Assembly (NCBI GenBank): GCA_031291095.1
Contig: JARLJR010000035.1
Coordinates: forward strand, 1-46,191
From: Legionella sp.
GTDB lineage: Bacteria > Pseudomonadota > Gammaproteobacteria > Legionellales > Legionellaceae
Reading direction: 5' to 3'
DNA: 46,191 nt
Position numbers and translations under genes: made by a program. The notes under the pieces are model-generated. The model was not told the DNA's origin, made no database searches, and was given only the letters and a program-made list of their open reading frames with translations. How positions within the stretch are numbered: the stretch's first letter is position 1; each line of letters starts with the position of its first letter. Shown piece by piece: positions 8,509 through 17,619 of the stretch.

Positions 8509-9300
8509 CTAATCATATCGTAAGCCCAGGCGCTCCAAAAGCCCTGCAAGCGTGTCATTGTTAAAAAATTTCACTTTAAGCCAGCCTCCATTGCCATTAT
8601 CGTCGATTATTTCTACAGGAGCGCCTACTTGCTCTGCCAAAATAGTTTGTAAGCGCTCGATGTCGCGATCTTTTTTGTTATTCTTCAGCGGCGCTGAGGT
8701 TTGGTTTTTTTGTTCTTTCACTGCCTGTTCTAATTGACGAACAGACCACTGTTCCTGTACTGCCTGGTCAGCTAAATATTCTTGGTCTGTTGGGCTTAAG
8801 CCTATCAATGTGCGGGCATGGCCTAAGGACAGGGCTCGATCGCGAAGATAATCTTTAACAAAGGGGGTAAGGCTCAATAGACGTAATATATTGGCGATAT
8901 GGCTGCGCGATTTACCTACCAATGTGGCAATTTCATCTTGATGGTAGTTGAACTCATCCATTAAACGACGATAAGCACTGGCTTCTTCAATAAGGTTTAA
9001 ATCTGCACGCTGGATATTTTCAACCAGCGTAAGGGCGCAGGCTTGTTTGTCGCTGTAGTTGCCTATTAAACACGGTACTTGTTGCATTCCCGCTATTTTC
9101 GCGGCACGCCAACGCCGTTCGCCGGCAATAATTTCATAGCGCTCTTTGGCTATAGCTCGTACGATAAGTGGTTCGATTAAGCCCTGAGAAGCAATGGATT
9201 GTGCTAATTCTTTTAATGCATCGGGATTGAAGTCTTGTCGAGGTTGATATTGACCTGCTTGGATGTTTTCTATGGGTAAATAATGAAATTCACTGTGCAT
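8509..9300 (-). CDS. parB: ParB/Spo0J-family DNA-binding CTPase without adjacent ParA
   Basis: The 263-residue protein has ParB order throughout. The N-terminal CTP-binding domain carries EIIAGERRWRAAKIAG (G60-ERR box) and LTLVENIQRADLN. A central helix-turn-helix region contains EIATLVGKSRSHIANILRLL, which binds parS. The C-terminal dimerisation domain ends in GGWLKVKFFNNDTLAGLLERLG. ParB loads on parS and is segregated by ParA. In most bacteria parA lies directly upstream. Here the upstream neighbour is a palindromic element and then a permease, and no parA is in the window. Chromosomal ParB is the likeliest identity; a Noc-like or plasmid-type protein is less likely. Confidence 0.88.
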   Translation of the reverse strand: MHSEFHYLPIENIQAGQYQPRQDFNPDALKELAQSIASQGLIEPLIVRAIAKERYEIIAGERRWRAAKIAGMQQVPCLIGNYSDKQACALTLVENIQRADLNLIEEASAYRRLMDEFNYHQDEIATLVGKSRSHIANILRLLSLTPFVKDYLRDRALSLGHARTLIGLSPTDQEYLADQAVQEQWSVRQLEQAVKEQKNQTSAPLKNNKKDRDIERLQTILAEQVGAPVEIIDDNGNGGWLKVKFFNNDTLAGLLERLGLRYD

Positions 9301-9365
9301 TTAATGCAACTGCATGAGTAATTTGTTCAATTGTTTCATATCTTGGTGCGTGGAGGCAAGGGGCT

Positions 9366-9473
9366 ACGTCATCCCGAACGTTTGAGGGATCTCCTGAATG
9401 AGGCATAAGAGCTTTGGTTGAGCATAATTCCACATTCAGAAGATCTTTCGTTGTAAACCCCTCAGGATGACGT
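9366..9473. repeat. 108-bp palindromic intergenic element (MITE-like)
   Basis: Two arms are imperfect inverted copies of each other. ACGTCATCC (9366-9374) pairs with GGATGACGT (9465-9473), and GATCTCCTGAATG (to 9400) pairs with CATTCAGAAGATC (from 9433). The central 32 bases are unpaired. Elements beginning 'CGTCATCC' of this size are widespread intergenic repeats in several intracellular bacteria. This one fills most of the gap upstream of parB. A related but diverged element lies at 33502-33586. Confidence 0.65.
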
Positions 9474-9480
9474 GCTTTTC

Positions 9481-10776
9481 TTAAAGCAATCCGTAAACAA
9501 TCGCAGAAATCGCAATTACACCTATAATAATGGTGAATAGATTGCTGATTTTGTGGGTACCGTATTTTTGCATTGCAGGTACTTTAGCAATAGCATACAT
9601 CGGCATAATGAATAACAGTACGGCAATAACCGGCCCACCCAGTGTTTCAATGATTTTGAGTATGTTCGGATTAATGGTGGCAGTGATCCAGCAAGTAATA
9701 ATCATAAACACTTCGATAACCAGCTGCAGCTTATCTTTACTAATTGTTTTTCCAGATGATTTTAACGAGTTAACAATAATGCTGCTTAAGCCTTCTTTAG
9801 CCCCTAGATAATGTCCTAAAAAAGATTTGGAAATAGCAATAAAGGCAATAATTGGTGCGATGCATGCGATCAATGGCGTTTTAAAATGATTCGCTAGGTA
9901 GGATAAAATAGAGATATTTTGTTCTTTCGCCTGCATTAAATCTTGAGGAGAGAGGCTAAATACGCAGCTGAACACAAAAAACATGACTGAAAAAACCATC
10001 ATTAAATGGCTGTATTTCATTATGTTGGTACAGCGTTTATCCGCTGCAGCGCCATGGCGTTCTTTTTGGTTGACCGCAAAAGAAGAAATAATGGGTGAGT
10101 GATTAAAGGAAAATACCATGACGGGAATAACTAGCCATAGGGTCATTAGTAGCCCATGCCCACCATTTGCATGCAATGAGTTACTGTGTTGTAAAATGGC
10201 GTTATTCCAATTAGGAATTAAATATAAAGATAAAAATAGTAAAATAGTCGCGAAGGGGTAAACCATTACTGACATTGATTTTACAATAATTTCTTGGCCA
10301 AAACGGATAATTGCCATTAACGCAAGAATAAGAATAATTGCTAAAAGAGCTCGGGGTGGGGCGGAAACACCAACTTGATTAACCAGAAAACTTTCTACAG
10401 TATTGGTAATGGCGACGCTATACATTAACAAGATGGGGTAAATCGCAAAAAAATATAAGGCGGTGAGAATTCGGCCGGAAAAAGTACCAAAGTGTTCTTC
10501 AACCACATCGGTTATGTTGTTTTGCGCAGAGGAACCAGATAAAACAAATCGACATAAGGCTCGATGTGAAAAATACGTCATTGGGAAGGCTAATATGGTC
10601 ATGATAATTAAGGGTAAAATACCATTTAAGCCAGCATCAATAGGTAGGAAAAGAGTTCCTGCACCTACTGCAGTACCATAAAGACTCAGCATCCACACTG
10701 TATCTTGTTTTTCCCAAGTAGTAGGGCTTTGATTTGTTCCGGATACGGGTACTGCCACAGATTCATTTATCGCCAT
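9481..10776 (-). CDS. HAAAP-family amino-acid permease (serine/threonine type, SdaC/TdcC-like)
   Basis: The 431-residue inner-membrane protein has about eleven hydrophobic segments. The N-terminal signature is that of the hydroxy/aromatic amino acid permease family: WMLSLYGTAVGAGTLFLPID, followed by ALCRFVLSG and EEHFGTFSGRILTALYFFAI. Family members are proton or sodium symporters for serine, threonine or aromatic residues. The overall length and the AVGAGTLFLPI motif fit the SdaC/TdcC branch best, but substrate cannot be fixed. AAGGTAGGA precedes the ATG. It is probably transcribed on its own, since a strong hairpin separates it from the upstream upp operon. Confidence 0.85.
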   Translation of the reverse strand: MAINESVAVPVSGTNQSPTTWEKQDTVWMLSLYGTAVGAGTLFLPIDAGLNGILPLIIMTILAFPMTYFSHRALCRFVLSGSSAQNNITDVVEEHFGTFSGRILTALYFFAIYPILLMYSVAITNTVESFLVNQVGVSAPPRALLAIILILALMAIIRFGQEIIVKSMSVMVYPFATILLFLSLYLIPNWNNAILQHSNSLHANGGHGLLMTLWLVIPVMVFSFNHSPIISSFAVNQKERHGAAADKRCTNIMKYSHLMMVFSVMFFVFSCVFSLSPQDLMQAKEQNISILSYLANHFKTPLIACIAPIIAFIAISKSFLGHYLGAKEGLSSIIVNSLKSSGKTISKDKLQLVIEVFMIITCWITATINPNILKIIETLGGPVIAVLLFIMPMYAIAKVPAMQKYGTHKISNLFTIIIGVIAISAIVYGLL

Positions 10777-10793
10777 ACATCCTACCTTAAAAC

Positions 10794-10827
10794 GGGCTTG
10801 TATTATTAAGACAAATACAAAAAGCCC
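10794..10827 (-). promoter_or_regulatory. leader hairpin ahead of the permease RBS
   Basis: In the leader of the permease gene, GGGCTT+GTATT (10794-10804) pairs with AATAC (10814-10818), then a three-base bulge, then AAGCCC (10822-10827). The structure ends a few bases before the ribosome-binding site at about 10780-10790. It could be a translational control element or part of a terminator for upstream readthrough. No known riboswitch or T-box features were seen. Confidence 0.3.
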
Positions 10828-10937
10828 TGATTGTACATAATATTACCAGTGTCTGTATTTTTTTTCAACATAGATGGTATTTTTATGCTGGGTATTACTT
10901 TAATACTACAGATTGGTTAGCATTGTAAAGCGTTGGG

Positions 10938-10977
10938 TACCTAGCCCGTATGATGCTGTGCTAATACGGGCTAGGTA
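10938..10977. terminator. perfect 14-bp hairpin after upp; probable operon terminator
   Basis: TACCTAGCCCGTAT (10938-10951) is exactly complementary to ATACGGGCTAGGTA (10964-10977), with a 12-base loop. It begins 4 bases past the upp stop codon, so it most likely ends the uracil operon. It lacks a clear U-tract on the minus strand, so RNA stabilisation or a dispersed-palindrome origin is possible. A similar hairpin with a CCCGTAT core occurs at 39857-39892. Confidence 0.6.
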
Positions 10978-10981
10978 TTTA

Positions 10982-11626
10982 TTAATAGTCTAACTTCGTT
11001 CCGTAGAGCCTGTCTCCAGCATCTCCTAAGCCTGGCATGATGTATCCTTTCTCATTCAATTTCTCATCAATTGCGGCTGTGAAAATGGGGACGTCTGGAT
11101 GTTCTTCATGGAACGTGGCTATACCTTCGGGAGCAGCAAGTAGACAGAGGTACTTAATGGATTTAGGTTCTCTCTCTTTAATTTCTTTAACCGCGGCGAT
11201 TGCCGAGTTTCCAGTGGCGAGCATCGGATCTACAACAATTACATCACGATCGTGCATGTGCTCGGGTAATTTAATGTAATATTCAATGGCTTCTAAAGTT
11301 TTGGGATCACGATATAAGCCAATATGACCAATGCGTGCAGTTGGGACAAGTTGTAACATGCCATCAACTAAACCATTTCCGGCACGTAAAATAGATACAA
11401 ACACCATTTTTTTGCCTTTGAGAATAGGGGATTGCATCGTTGCCATGGGTGTTTCAATCTCGGCATATTCTATTTCCAGATCGCGGGTAACTTCATATGC
11501 CAGCAACATGCTTACTTCATGCATCAAGGTGCGAAACTTTACGCAGCTGGTTTCTTTCTGGCGCATAATCGTTAATTTGTGTTGAATTAACGGATGATTT
11601 ACTACCACAACTTCTTGATTTTGCAT
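10982..11626 (-). CDS. upp: uracil phosphoribosyltransferase
   Basis: This cytoplasmic enzyme makes UMP from uracil and PRPP. The 214 residues match the usual 208-212 length. The PRPP-binding motif is [14 protein letters not shown] at 129-142. The other conserved blocks are [22 protein letters not shown] and the uracil-binding C-terminus [15 protein letters not shown]. It lies 8 bp after the URC4-like gene as the last gene of a three-gene operon. In yeasts with the URC pathway the UPRT (URC6) performs the first step of uracil breakdown. The operon position argues for that catabolic role here in addition to salvage. Confidence 0.94.
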   Translation of the reverse strand: MQNQEVVVVNHPLIQHKLTIMRQKETSCVKFRTLMHEVSMLLAYEVTRDLEIEYAEIETPMATMQSPILKGKKMVFVSILRAGNGLVDGMLQLVPTARIGHIGLYRDPKTLEAIEYYIKLPEHMHDRDVIVVDPMLATGNSAIAAVKEIKEREPKSIKYLCLLAAPEGIATFHEEHPDVPIFTAAIDEKLNEKGYIMPGLGDAGDRLYGTKLDY

Positions 11627-11634
11627 GATAACTC

Positions 11635-12876
11635 CTAAAAGACAGTACCATCACTAATAATTTGTAGTGGTGGGGTACCTTGATTACGTTTTTCCCTGGC
11701 AATACGCCGTCCTGCTTCCCAGGTACCTCCTTGCAAGATTTTTGCGAGTGGTAGCTCTTGAGTACTTTTTTGTAGATTTTGTCTAATTAAGTCAGCCAGT
11801 TCATCCAGTAATGCTACGGTTAAGGCTCGCCATTCCACTACGAACTCAGAACTAGGATCATGAGCTTGTTGCAGGGCCTCCTGGTTTTTAACCCGAAGCA
11901 AACCCGTATCAATCAATAATCCTCCGTTACGATACTCGGGTAAGCCGGTTAATGTTTCAAGTTGCGTCACCTGAATTCCAGCTTGCTCTAAAGGCTCCAT
12001 AAGTGAGTAGGTGAGCCATTGTGATAATTTATGGAACGGAACATATTCAGAGCCTAATGCTTGGCTTTTTAATGCACTATGTAGCCACACATCACCTAAG
12101 GCCACCCCTTGATAACTAAGTCGTGCTGGCCATATCGTATTAAAGGCGCCAAGTACAGCTTGAAAAATTTGTGCAGCCTCCAGCTGGCCCTGTGTTGCCA
12201 TGGAGCTGACATAGGTATAGAAATCACCCAGGCGCTTTGCCTGACCAAAATATTCAGTATTTTCTTGTATGGCGTTACCTAAGCGGTTTAATAAAGCGAC
12301 ACGGCCTGAAACACCTTCAAGAGGATTGCTGCTACTGACTTGAAAACCCTGTTGCAAATCCTGTTCACTAAACTCGACTAAGCGTTGAGCGTCTACGCGG
12401 AATGGTTCTTGAGGATGGGCGCTAAAGCCTCCACTTTGATAAAGGTCCAGGCTTGCTAGAGCCAGTCCTTCCGAACGGGAAAACTCTCTTCCAGATGCAT
12501 GCTCTTTATAGCGCCAGGAAGGACCTGCTCCAGCATCCAGAAGCACACTGATAATTACCAACTCATAAAGAACTTTTCCTCGCTCTGCAGGGCTGAGTGA
12601 ACTGAGCTGTTCCTGCATTTTTTGAATGCGATCAATGCCTCCGGCTTCAAAATGGCGCCAGCGACTGTGGTAGGGGATATCTAAATTAGGGTATTGTTCT
12701 TGAATTACCTCAGTAACAAACGAAGCAGTCGCAGCCATTTGTTCTGGCTGCAAGCTAAAGTGATTGAGTTTGTTTTGTTTGGCAAGCTCTAAAATGGCAT
12801 GCGCACGATTACGTATGGTGCGCGGGTCGCGAAGCATAGTTAATACAGGATCTTGTTTTTGTTGTTCCTTATTCAT
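11635..12876 (-). CDS. URC4/DUF1688-family protein of uracil catabolism
   Basis: About 413 residues long, it belongs to the URC4 (urg3, DUF1688) family. Supporting blocks are [55 protein letters not shown] and [14 protein letters not shown], plus the C-terminal [12 protein letters not shown]. In Lachancea kluyveri URC4 is essential for the URC uracil degradation route, acting on UMP-derived intermediates; its exact reaction is still debated. I take the ATG at 12876, which overlaps the URC1 stop by 8 bases (ATGAATAA) and is the first in-frame ATG outside the body of URC1. An upstream ATG at 12960 would lie 90 bases inside it. The tight overlap implies translational coupling. Confidence 0.85.
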   Translation of the reverse strand: MNKEQQKQDPVLTMLRDPRTIRNRAHAILELAKQNKLNHFSLQPEQMAATASFVTEVIQEQYPNLDIPYHSRWRHFEAGGIDRIQKMQEQLSSLSPAERGKVLYELVIISVLLDAGAGPSWRYKEHASGREFSRSEGLALASLDLYQSGGFSAHPQEPFRVDAQRLVEFSEQDLQQGFQVSSSNPLEGVSGRVALLNRLGNAIQENTEYFGQAKRLGDFYTYVSSMATQGQLEAAQIFQAVLGAFNTIWPARLSYQGVALGDVWLHSALKSQALGSEYVPFHKLSQWLTYSLMEPLEQAGIQVTQLETLTGLPEYRNGGLLIDTGLLRVKNQEALQQAHDPSSEFVVEWRALTVALLDELADLIRQNLQKSTQELPLAKILQGGTWEAGRRIAREKRNQGTPPLQIISDGTVF

Positions 12877-14137
12877 GAAGCTCGCGTCCTTTTGTTTCCG
12901 CCAATTCGTTAATGTCGACGATACGCTCTGGTGAATAGTAGCCTGCGGCACGTTTTGCATTCATTTCTACTTGGGCATCAGGAGGAACCAGCTCATCAGG
13001 AATTGAGACGCGCTCAATGACCTCGATCCCTGATTTAATGAGGGCATCGTATTTCATATTGGACATCGAAACAAAACGGTGGATTTTAGTAATACCAAGC
13101 CAGTGAAGCACATCAGACATTAGTTCTTGGAAACGCATGTCTTGCACTCCCGCAACGCACTCAGTGCGCTCAAAGTATTTAGCCGCTGTATCACCACCTT
13201 TTTGGCGTTTACGTGCGTTATATACTAGAAACTTAGTGACCTCACCTAAGGCTCTACCTTCTTTGCGGTTATAAACGATAAGTCCTGCCCCACCTTTTTG
13301 AGCTGATTCAATGCATAGCTCAATGCCGTGGGTTAAATAAGGCCGGCAGGTACAAATGTCTGAGCCAAATACGTCAGAGCCGTTACACTCATCGTGAATA
13401 CGGCAAGTTAGTTCTACTTTGGGATCATGAATAGTCGTCACATCACCAAAGAAATAGGCGGTAAGCCCTCCAATTGGCGGTAAAAAGACATCAAGATCAG
13501 TACGGGTTACTAATTCTGGAAACATACCTGCGGTTTGTTCGAATAGAGTGCGGCGGAGGGTTGATTCTGAAACTTGAAAACGCTCAGCAATCCCTGGTAA
13601 ATACCAAACAGGCTCGATTGCTGCTTTAGTTACGGTCACATCGCCTGATTCTTTTAATATTTTTCCATCGGGTTTGAGCCGTCCTTTTTGCATGGCAGTA
13701 TGCAATTCGGGAATATTAATATGGGCCTTGGTTACCGCAATTGTGGGTCTAATGTCATAACCGGCCTGAATCTCCTCCGCAAATTCTGTAGCAACCAGGT
13801 GTCCCCAGGGATCTAATGAAATAATTTTTTGTGGATTATTCCATTGTGCATGTGGGCCAATAGATACGGGTGGGGTTGTGTCAGTTAGATCCGGAACGTG
13901 TTCTGGATCTAAAACACCAGCCGCAACGGCAAGTGCTCGATATACCGAATAAGAACCAGAATGGGTGCCCACGGCATTACGATTACGAATATTAGTTAAG
14001 GAGGCAATAATTGGCCCACGCTCTTTAGCGGAGGGAGCACCCCATTTAATTTTTAGTGATGGCGCTGAGTGTACTGAAGGATGAGAAGATAGGACTATGT
14101 GTCCTTTGGATTTTTTTTTAAGATCGTCATGCGTCAT
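12869..14137 (-). CDS. URC1-type GTP cyclohydrolase II homologue of uracil catabolism
   Basis: This 422-residue protein carries a RibA-like domain in its second half. The three zinc cysteines are visible in DECNGSDVFGSDICTC. The loop IVYNRKEGRALGEVTKF replaces the usual GRGIGL. RibA's DTVEAN is changed to DTAAKYFERT, and the tail IERVSIPDELVPPDAQVEM is specific. The long N-terminal half (TNIRNRNAVGTHSGSYSVYRAL) is absent from true RibA. These are the features of URC1, which works on UMP-derived ring opening in uracil breakdown, not on GTP for riboflavin. It is the first gene of the URC1-URC4-upp operon. The riboflavin function is therefore disfavoured. Confidence 0.85.
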   Translation of the reverse strand: MTHDDLKKKSKGHIVLSSHPSVHSAPSLKIKWGAPSAKERGPIIASLTNIRNRNAVGTHSGSYSVYRALAVAAGVLDPEHVPDLTDTTPPVSIGPHAQWNNPQKIISLDPWGHLVATEFAEEIQAGYDIRPTIAVTKAHINIPELHTAMQKGRLKPDGKILKESGDVTVTKAAIEPVWYLPGIAERFQVSESTLRRTLFEQTAGMFPELVTRTDLDVFLPPIGGLTAYFFGDVTTIHDPKVELTCRIHDECNGSDVFGSDICTCRPYLTHGIELCIESAQKGGAGLIVYNRKEGRALGEVTKFLVYNARKRQKGGDTAAKYFERTECVAGVQDMRFQELMSDVLHWLGITKIHRFVSMSNMKYDALIKSGIEVIERVSIPDELVPPDAQVEMNAKRAAGYYSPERIVDINELAETKGRELHE

Positions 14138-14299
14138 GGTGTTAATCCTTTAAATATAATCGCTTATCTATTGAAACTTATCATAGCAGAACCATTGCGG
14201 AGGTAAAGGGCTAAGTTGTTGAGTTTATTTTATTCACGCTGTAATATTATTGACTTTAAGCGTCGCGTTTTTGTTTTATAATCTAAGGATACTATTTAC

Positions 14300-17200
14300 A
14301 TGCATGGCAAACTACAAAAGAAGCATTCTCGTTTTACTGTAATCAATACATACGAGTTCTCTGCAAAGGACATTGAAACGATTTTCCAAAGCATTGAGTG
14401 TGGTGATTTGCGAGCGCTGGAGCCTTTCACCATGCATTTTATTAGTTCTGCAAACACTGCAAGTATCAAAGATCCGAAATATAAGCTAACCATGGTTCAA
14501 TATGCAGTTATGGTTGGGCGGCTTGATATTTTACAATGGTTCATTAAACAAGGTATAGCTACTGAATCCTCGTTTACAGAGAATGCCGCTGATATCAATG
14601 GATTTAAGGAGTTGAATGCAATATTGATTGCGGCCATGAATGGCCACATAGAGATCCTAAAATTGTTGCAGTTTCACTTAGGCTTCCAGGTTCTAGCGGC
14701 TCAGCGAACTCCACTGGAAGGAATGGATATTGTCTTATTTGCCGCCGCCTGCGGACATCTGGAATTGTTCAAATGGTTAGTAGCTCAAGACTATAATGTA
14801 AATGTTAGTGATTGCTGGGGTAATCCGCCTTTATTATGTGCGGCGAGAAATGGCAATGTTGCGGTTGTTAAATGGATATTGGAATTACTCAATGTACCTT
14901 TGGACGTTAAAAACAGCAAGGGGGATGGAGTTATAAACCTTGCTGTAGCAAATGGGCAGCTGGATCTCCTGAACTATGCATACGAGAAAAAACCTACTCT
15001 TTTGAATGAAGTAAGCGCAACGGGAGTTACTCCTGCCATGTGTGCTGCGAAATATAATACGTTAAATGTGCTACGATGGTTATGTGAAAAACAGGGATTG
15101 CTCCCAATTGTTGCTCAGCGTGCTAAAGATGGTACAACGGTTTTTATGGCAGCTATGTCTTATGGTAGTTTGGAGGTATTTCAATGGTTAGTATCTCAGT
15201 TATATGGCAATGCTAAGTCCCCCGATTTATCCGGGTTCTTACATTTTGCCGCCAGAAGAGGGCAATTAGAGATAGTGGAATGGTTGATTACGACCAAGAA
15301 TCTTGTACTTGATGAAACAACGATGATAAATGCCCGCAAGAGCATGAATGGAACACTGCTTGGATGGTTAGAACAATACCTGCAAAGCCAATTGTCTAAT
15401 GCGAATTCGATTCCCCCTGTTACAGAGATTGTTTCAGCTATTGGTAAGGGCGATTTGGATGCATTGAAAACAATGCATACTCAATACTCTTTACCCAAGC
15501 TCGAAGAACAACATCATATAAAAATTGTCCAATATGTGGCAGCTAAAGGTCAGCTTGACATTTTGCAGTGGTTAATTAATGACAATATATTTTCTGAGTT
15601 TTCTCTTATCGAAGGAGAAAATGCGATTTTGCTTGCGGTAAGTAAAGGTCATGTCACCATAGTTGAATGGGTTCATCAACAATTTGGGCGGCAGATTATT
15701 ACCGCTCAATATAAAAATGGCTATGATGGAATTTTATTGGCTGCTTATTATGGACATCTGCCGTTACTAAAATGGTTCTATGGGCATAATTATTCTTTTG
15801 CTGCTCAAGCTAAATCAGGCTTTTCCCCCCTATTAGCGGCCATAAGGGGAAACCACTATAAAGTTGTAGAGTGGTTACTTAATGAGGGTCCCAACGTACA
15901 TGAATTGGGGGCTACCAGTAATGTTCAACAAAATCCTGTTTGGTTAGCTACTTGGCTTGGCCACTTAGAGATTCTCCAATTACTGGATCAAAAAGGCTAT
16001 AATTTGCAGGGCGTTGATACGGATGGGGATACTGTGCTGCACCTTGCTGCAATGAATGGCTTTTCTAGAGTTGTTTTGTGGCTATTGAATGAAAAACAAT
16101 TTTCCTTCAGCGCGATAAAGAATAAGGCAGGGTATACCCCGGCTATTTGTGCCGTAATAATGGGTAGGAATCACTTGTTAAACGAGCTACGGACTGCCGG
16201 AAAACCAGGTATTTCTGTTACTGAGCAAGCTGATTCATACAACTCTGGGGAAAGCTACTCTCAAAAGCATGTTATGGATTTTATTGGTTTGCTGGAGAGG
16301 TTTTCTAAAGAGCTGCCTTATGAGAACCATAATAAAAAATTACTTGAAAAAAAAGCAGGGGTGCCTTCTGATCCCCTGTTTACCTTAGTAAGCTGTTTAC
16401 ATCATCATGATGTTAGCTTGTTAAGCCAGGGAAATATTCAGCAATTATGCGTTTTATCTGTAAATAATTTAAAACGAATTAGCATTCTTGTAGATAATTT
16501 GGCAAAATATAATTTGCTTAATAATCAAACGCTTGAAGGCGCTTTGCAGCGACTTCAAACCAAAGTTGTTTCACCAGCGGAAACGAACATTTTTCAGATA
16601 ACGTTATCTGAGGATCAGTTAAAAACACAGACTATTTTGACCGATGGTCATCGTTTTTGGATGAGTAGAGACGCTACCCTCTTTGCCCGGGGCGGGCAAG
16701 GAACGATTCGACAAGCTTATTTATCGTCTCAGGATGTAGAGCCTGCTTATTGTATCAAGCAGATACAATCTGGTGTCGTAGCCGATTTAAAAGAGGCTGC
16801 GCGACGTGAGGCTAAAAATCACGGACTCTTTTCAAGAACTGCTTTCTTTTTTTCTGATAGAGGGGCCGCTTTTGTTGCTTCTGCTTGGCAGCCTGGACAG
16901 GCATTAGGGATATTTTCCAGAGAACAGCTTATCAGTTTGTCTTTTGATACACGCTTAAAATGTATTATTACCGCGTTGCGCGATCTGAATCAGTTGCATT
17001 CTCGTTATCGCACTTATAATGATATTAAACCCCTGAATTTTATTCTTGATGTGCCGGGGCAAGCAATGAGATTAATTGATTTTGGTTCAGTGCTTAAGCA
17101 TGGTTCTACTAAAAAAACGATGTATACGGAACTTTATCGAGATCCTGTGCATAAAACAGGTTTTTTAAATGATACTTATGGCATGGGGCTCATTATTGCT

Positions 17201-17500
17201 GTGCTCTTTCCTGATTTATTTGCTGCAAATTTTGTTGCAGACTCATCACAGCTTCTAGTGAATCCTGAGTCGGCCTCTCCCGAGCACAAGGCGATTATCA
17301 AGTTGGTACAGGCTTTAATCGATAAGGATATTGAGAAACGATGTACCATTGCGGATGCTTTAAATTACAGTGAATGGCTGATGGAGAACTTGCCATCGCT
17401 TGATGAAGCAAGTTTGGATGACATTGCTCTGTTGACGATTTCTCGTACTAATACTATGGTTGAGGATGTATTACGTGATGCGCGTCTCAGCAGGAACTAA
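14300..17500 (+). CDS. ankyrin-repeat protein with C-terminal protein-kinase-like domain; effector candidate
   Basis: Roughly residues 30-660 of 1066 form about fifteen ankyrin-type repeats, typified by AACGHLELFKWLVAQDYNV and AARRGQLEIVEWLI. After a helical linker, residues about 790-1030 form a kinase-like domain with the essential residues in place. These are a glycine loop RGGQGTIR (797-804), the ATP lysine K820 in YCIK, an alphaC glutamate in AARREAKNH, D908 in YNDIKPLNF (YND replaces HRD) and D927-FG. The domain is short but should be able to bind ATP. Eukaryotic-like ankyrin and kinase modules together are typical of secreted Legionella proteins; secretion is inferred. AAGGAT lies nine bases before the ATG, and it has its own terminator. 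No signal peptide is present. Confidence 0.85.
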   Translation: MHGKLQKKHSRFTVINTYEFSAKDIETIFQSIECGDLRALEPFTMHFISSANTASIKDPKYKLTMVQYAVMVGRLDILQWFIKQGIATESSFTENAADINGFKELNAILIAAMNGHIEILKLLQFHLGFQVLAAQRTPLEGMDIVLFAAACGHLELFKWLVAQDYNVNVSDCWGNPPLLCAARNGNVAVVKWILELLNVPLDVKNSKGDGVINLAVANGQLDLLNYAYEKKPTLLNEVSATGVTPAMCAAKYNTLNVLRWLCEKQGLLPIVAQRAKDGTTVFMAAMSYGSLEVFQWLVSQLYGNAKSPDLSGFLHFAARRGQLEIVEWLITTKNLVLDETTMINARKSMNGTLLGWLEQYLQSQLSNANSIPPVTEIVSAIGKGDLDALKTMHTQYSLPKLEEQHHIKIVQYVAAKGQLDILQWLINDNIFSEFSLIEGENAILLAVSKGHVTIVEWVHQQFGRQIITAQYKNGYDGILLAAYYGHLPLLKWFYGHNYSFAAQAKSGFSPLLAAIRGNHYKVVEWLLNEGPNVHELGATSNVQQNPVWLATWLGHLEILQLLDQKGYNLQGVDTDGDTVLHLAAMNGFSRVVLWLLNEKQFSFSAIKNKAGYTPAICAVIMGRNHLLNELRTAGKPGISVTEQADSYNSGESYSQKHVMDFIGLLERFSKELPYENHNKKLLEKKAGVPSDPLFTLVSCLHHHDVSLLSQGNIQQLCVLSVNNLKRISILVDNLAKYNLLNNQTLEGALQRLQTKVVSPAETNIFQITLSEDQLKTQTILTDGHRFWMSRDATLFARGGQGTIRQAYLSSQDVEPAYCIKQIQSGVVADLKEAARREAKNHGLFSRTAFFFSDRGAAFVASAWQPGQALGIFSREQLISLSFDTRLKCIITALRDLNQLHSRYRTYNDIKPLNFILDVPGQAMRLIDFGSVLKHGSTKKTMYTELYRDPVHKTGFLNDTYGMGLIIAVLFPDLFAANFVADSSQLLVNPESASPEHKAIIKLVQALIDKDIEKRCTIADALNYSEWLMENLPSLDEASLDDIALLTISRTNTMVEDVLRDARLSRN

Positions 17501-17519
17501 TTATTGTTCCTGCTGTTTT
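17488..17519 (+). terminator. Rho-independent terminator overlapping the ankyrin-kinase stop
   Basis: CAGCAGGAAC (17488-17497) pairs perfectly with GTTCCTGCTG (17506-17515) across an eight-base loop, followed by TTTTA. The hairpin contains the stop codon of the ankyrin-kinase gene. This separates that gene from the exporter downstream. Confidence 0.85.
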
Positions 17520-17619
17520 ATGTAAGAGTTGTCTTGCTATTTTGTTCTCTTGCATGATGTAATTTGATTTTCAGTCGTGGTTTTTGGATTGCGGCTTGAT
17601 GAACTTCAAGGATCATTTA

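Noticed and set aside
12876-12960. Longer start of the URC4-like gene
   Set aside because: It would overlap the URC1 coding region by 92 bases. The ATG at 12876 has the usual short overlap.
14249-14282. Promoter TTGACT with TATAAT before the ankyrin-kinase gene
   Set aside because: Spacing is 21-22 bases and the -10 would sit so close to the ATG that the RBS would be excluded from the transcript.
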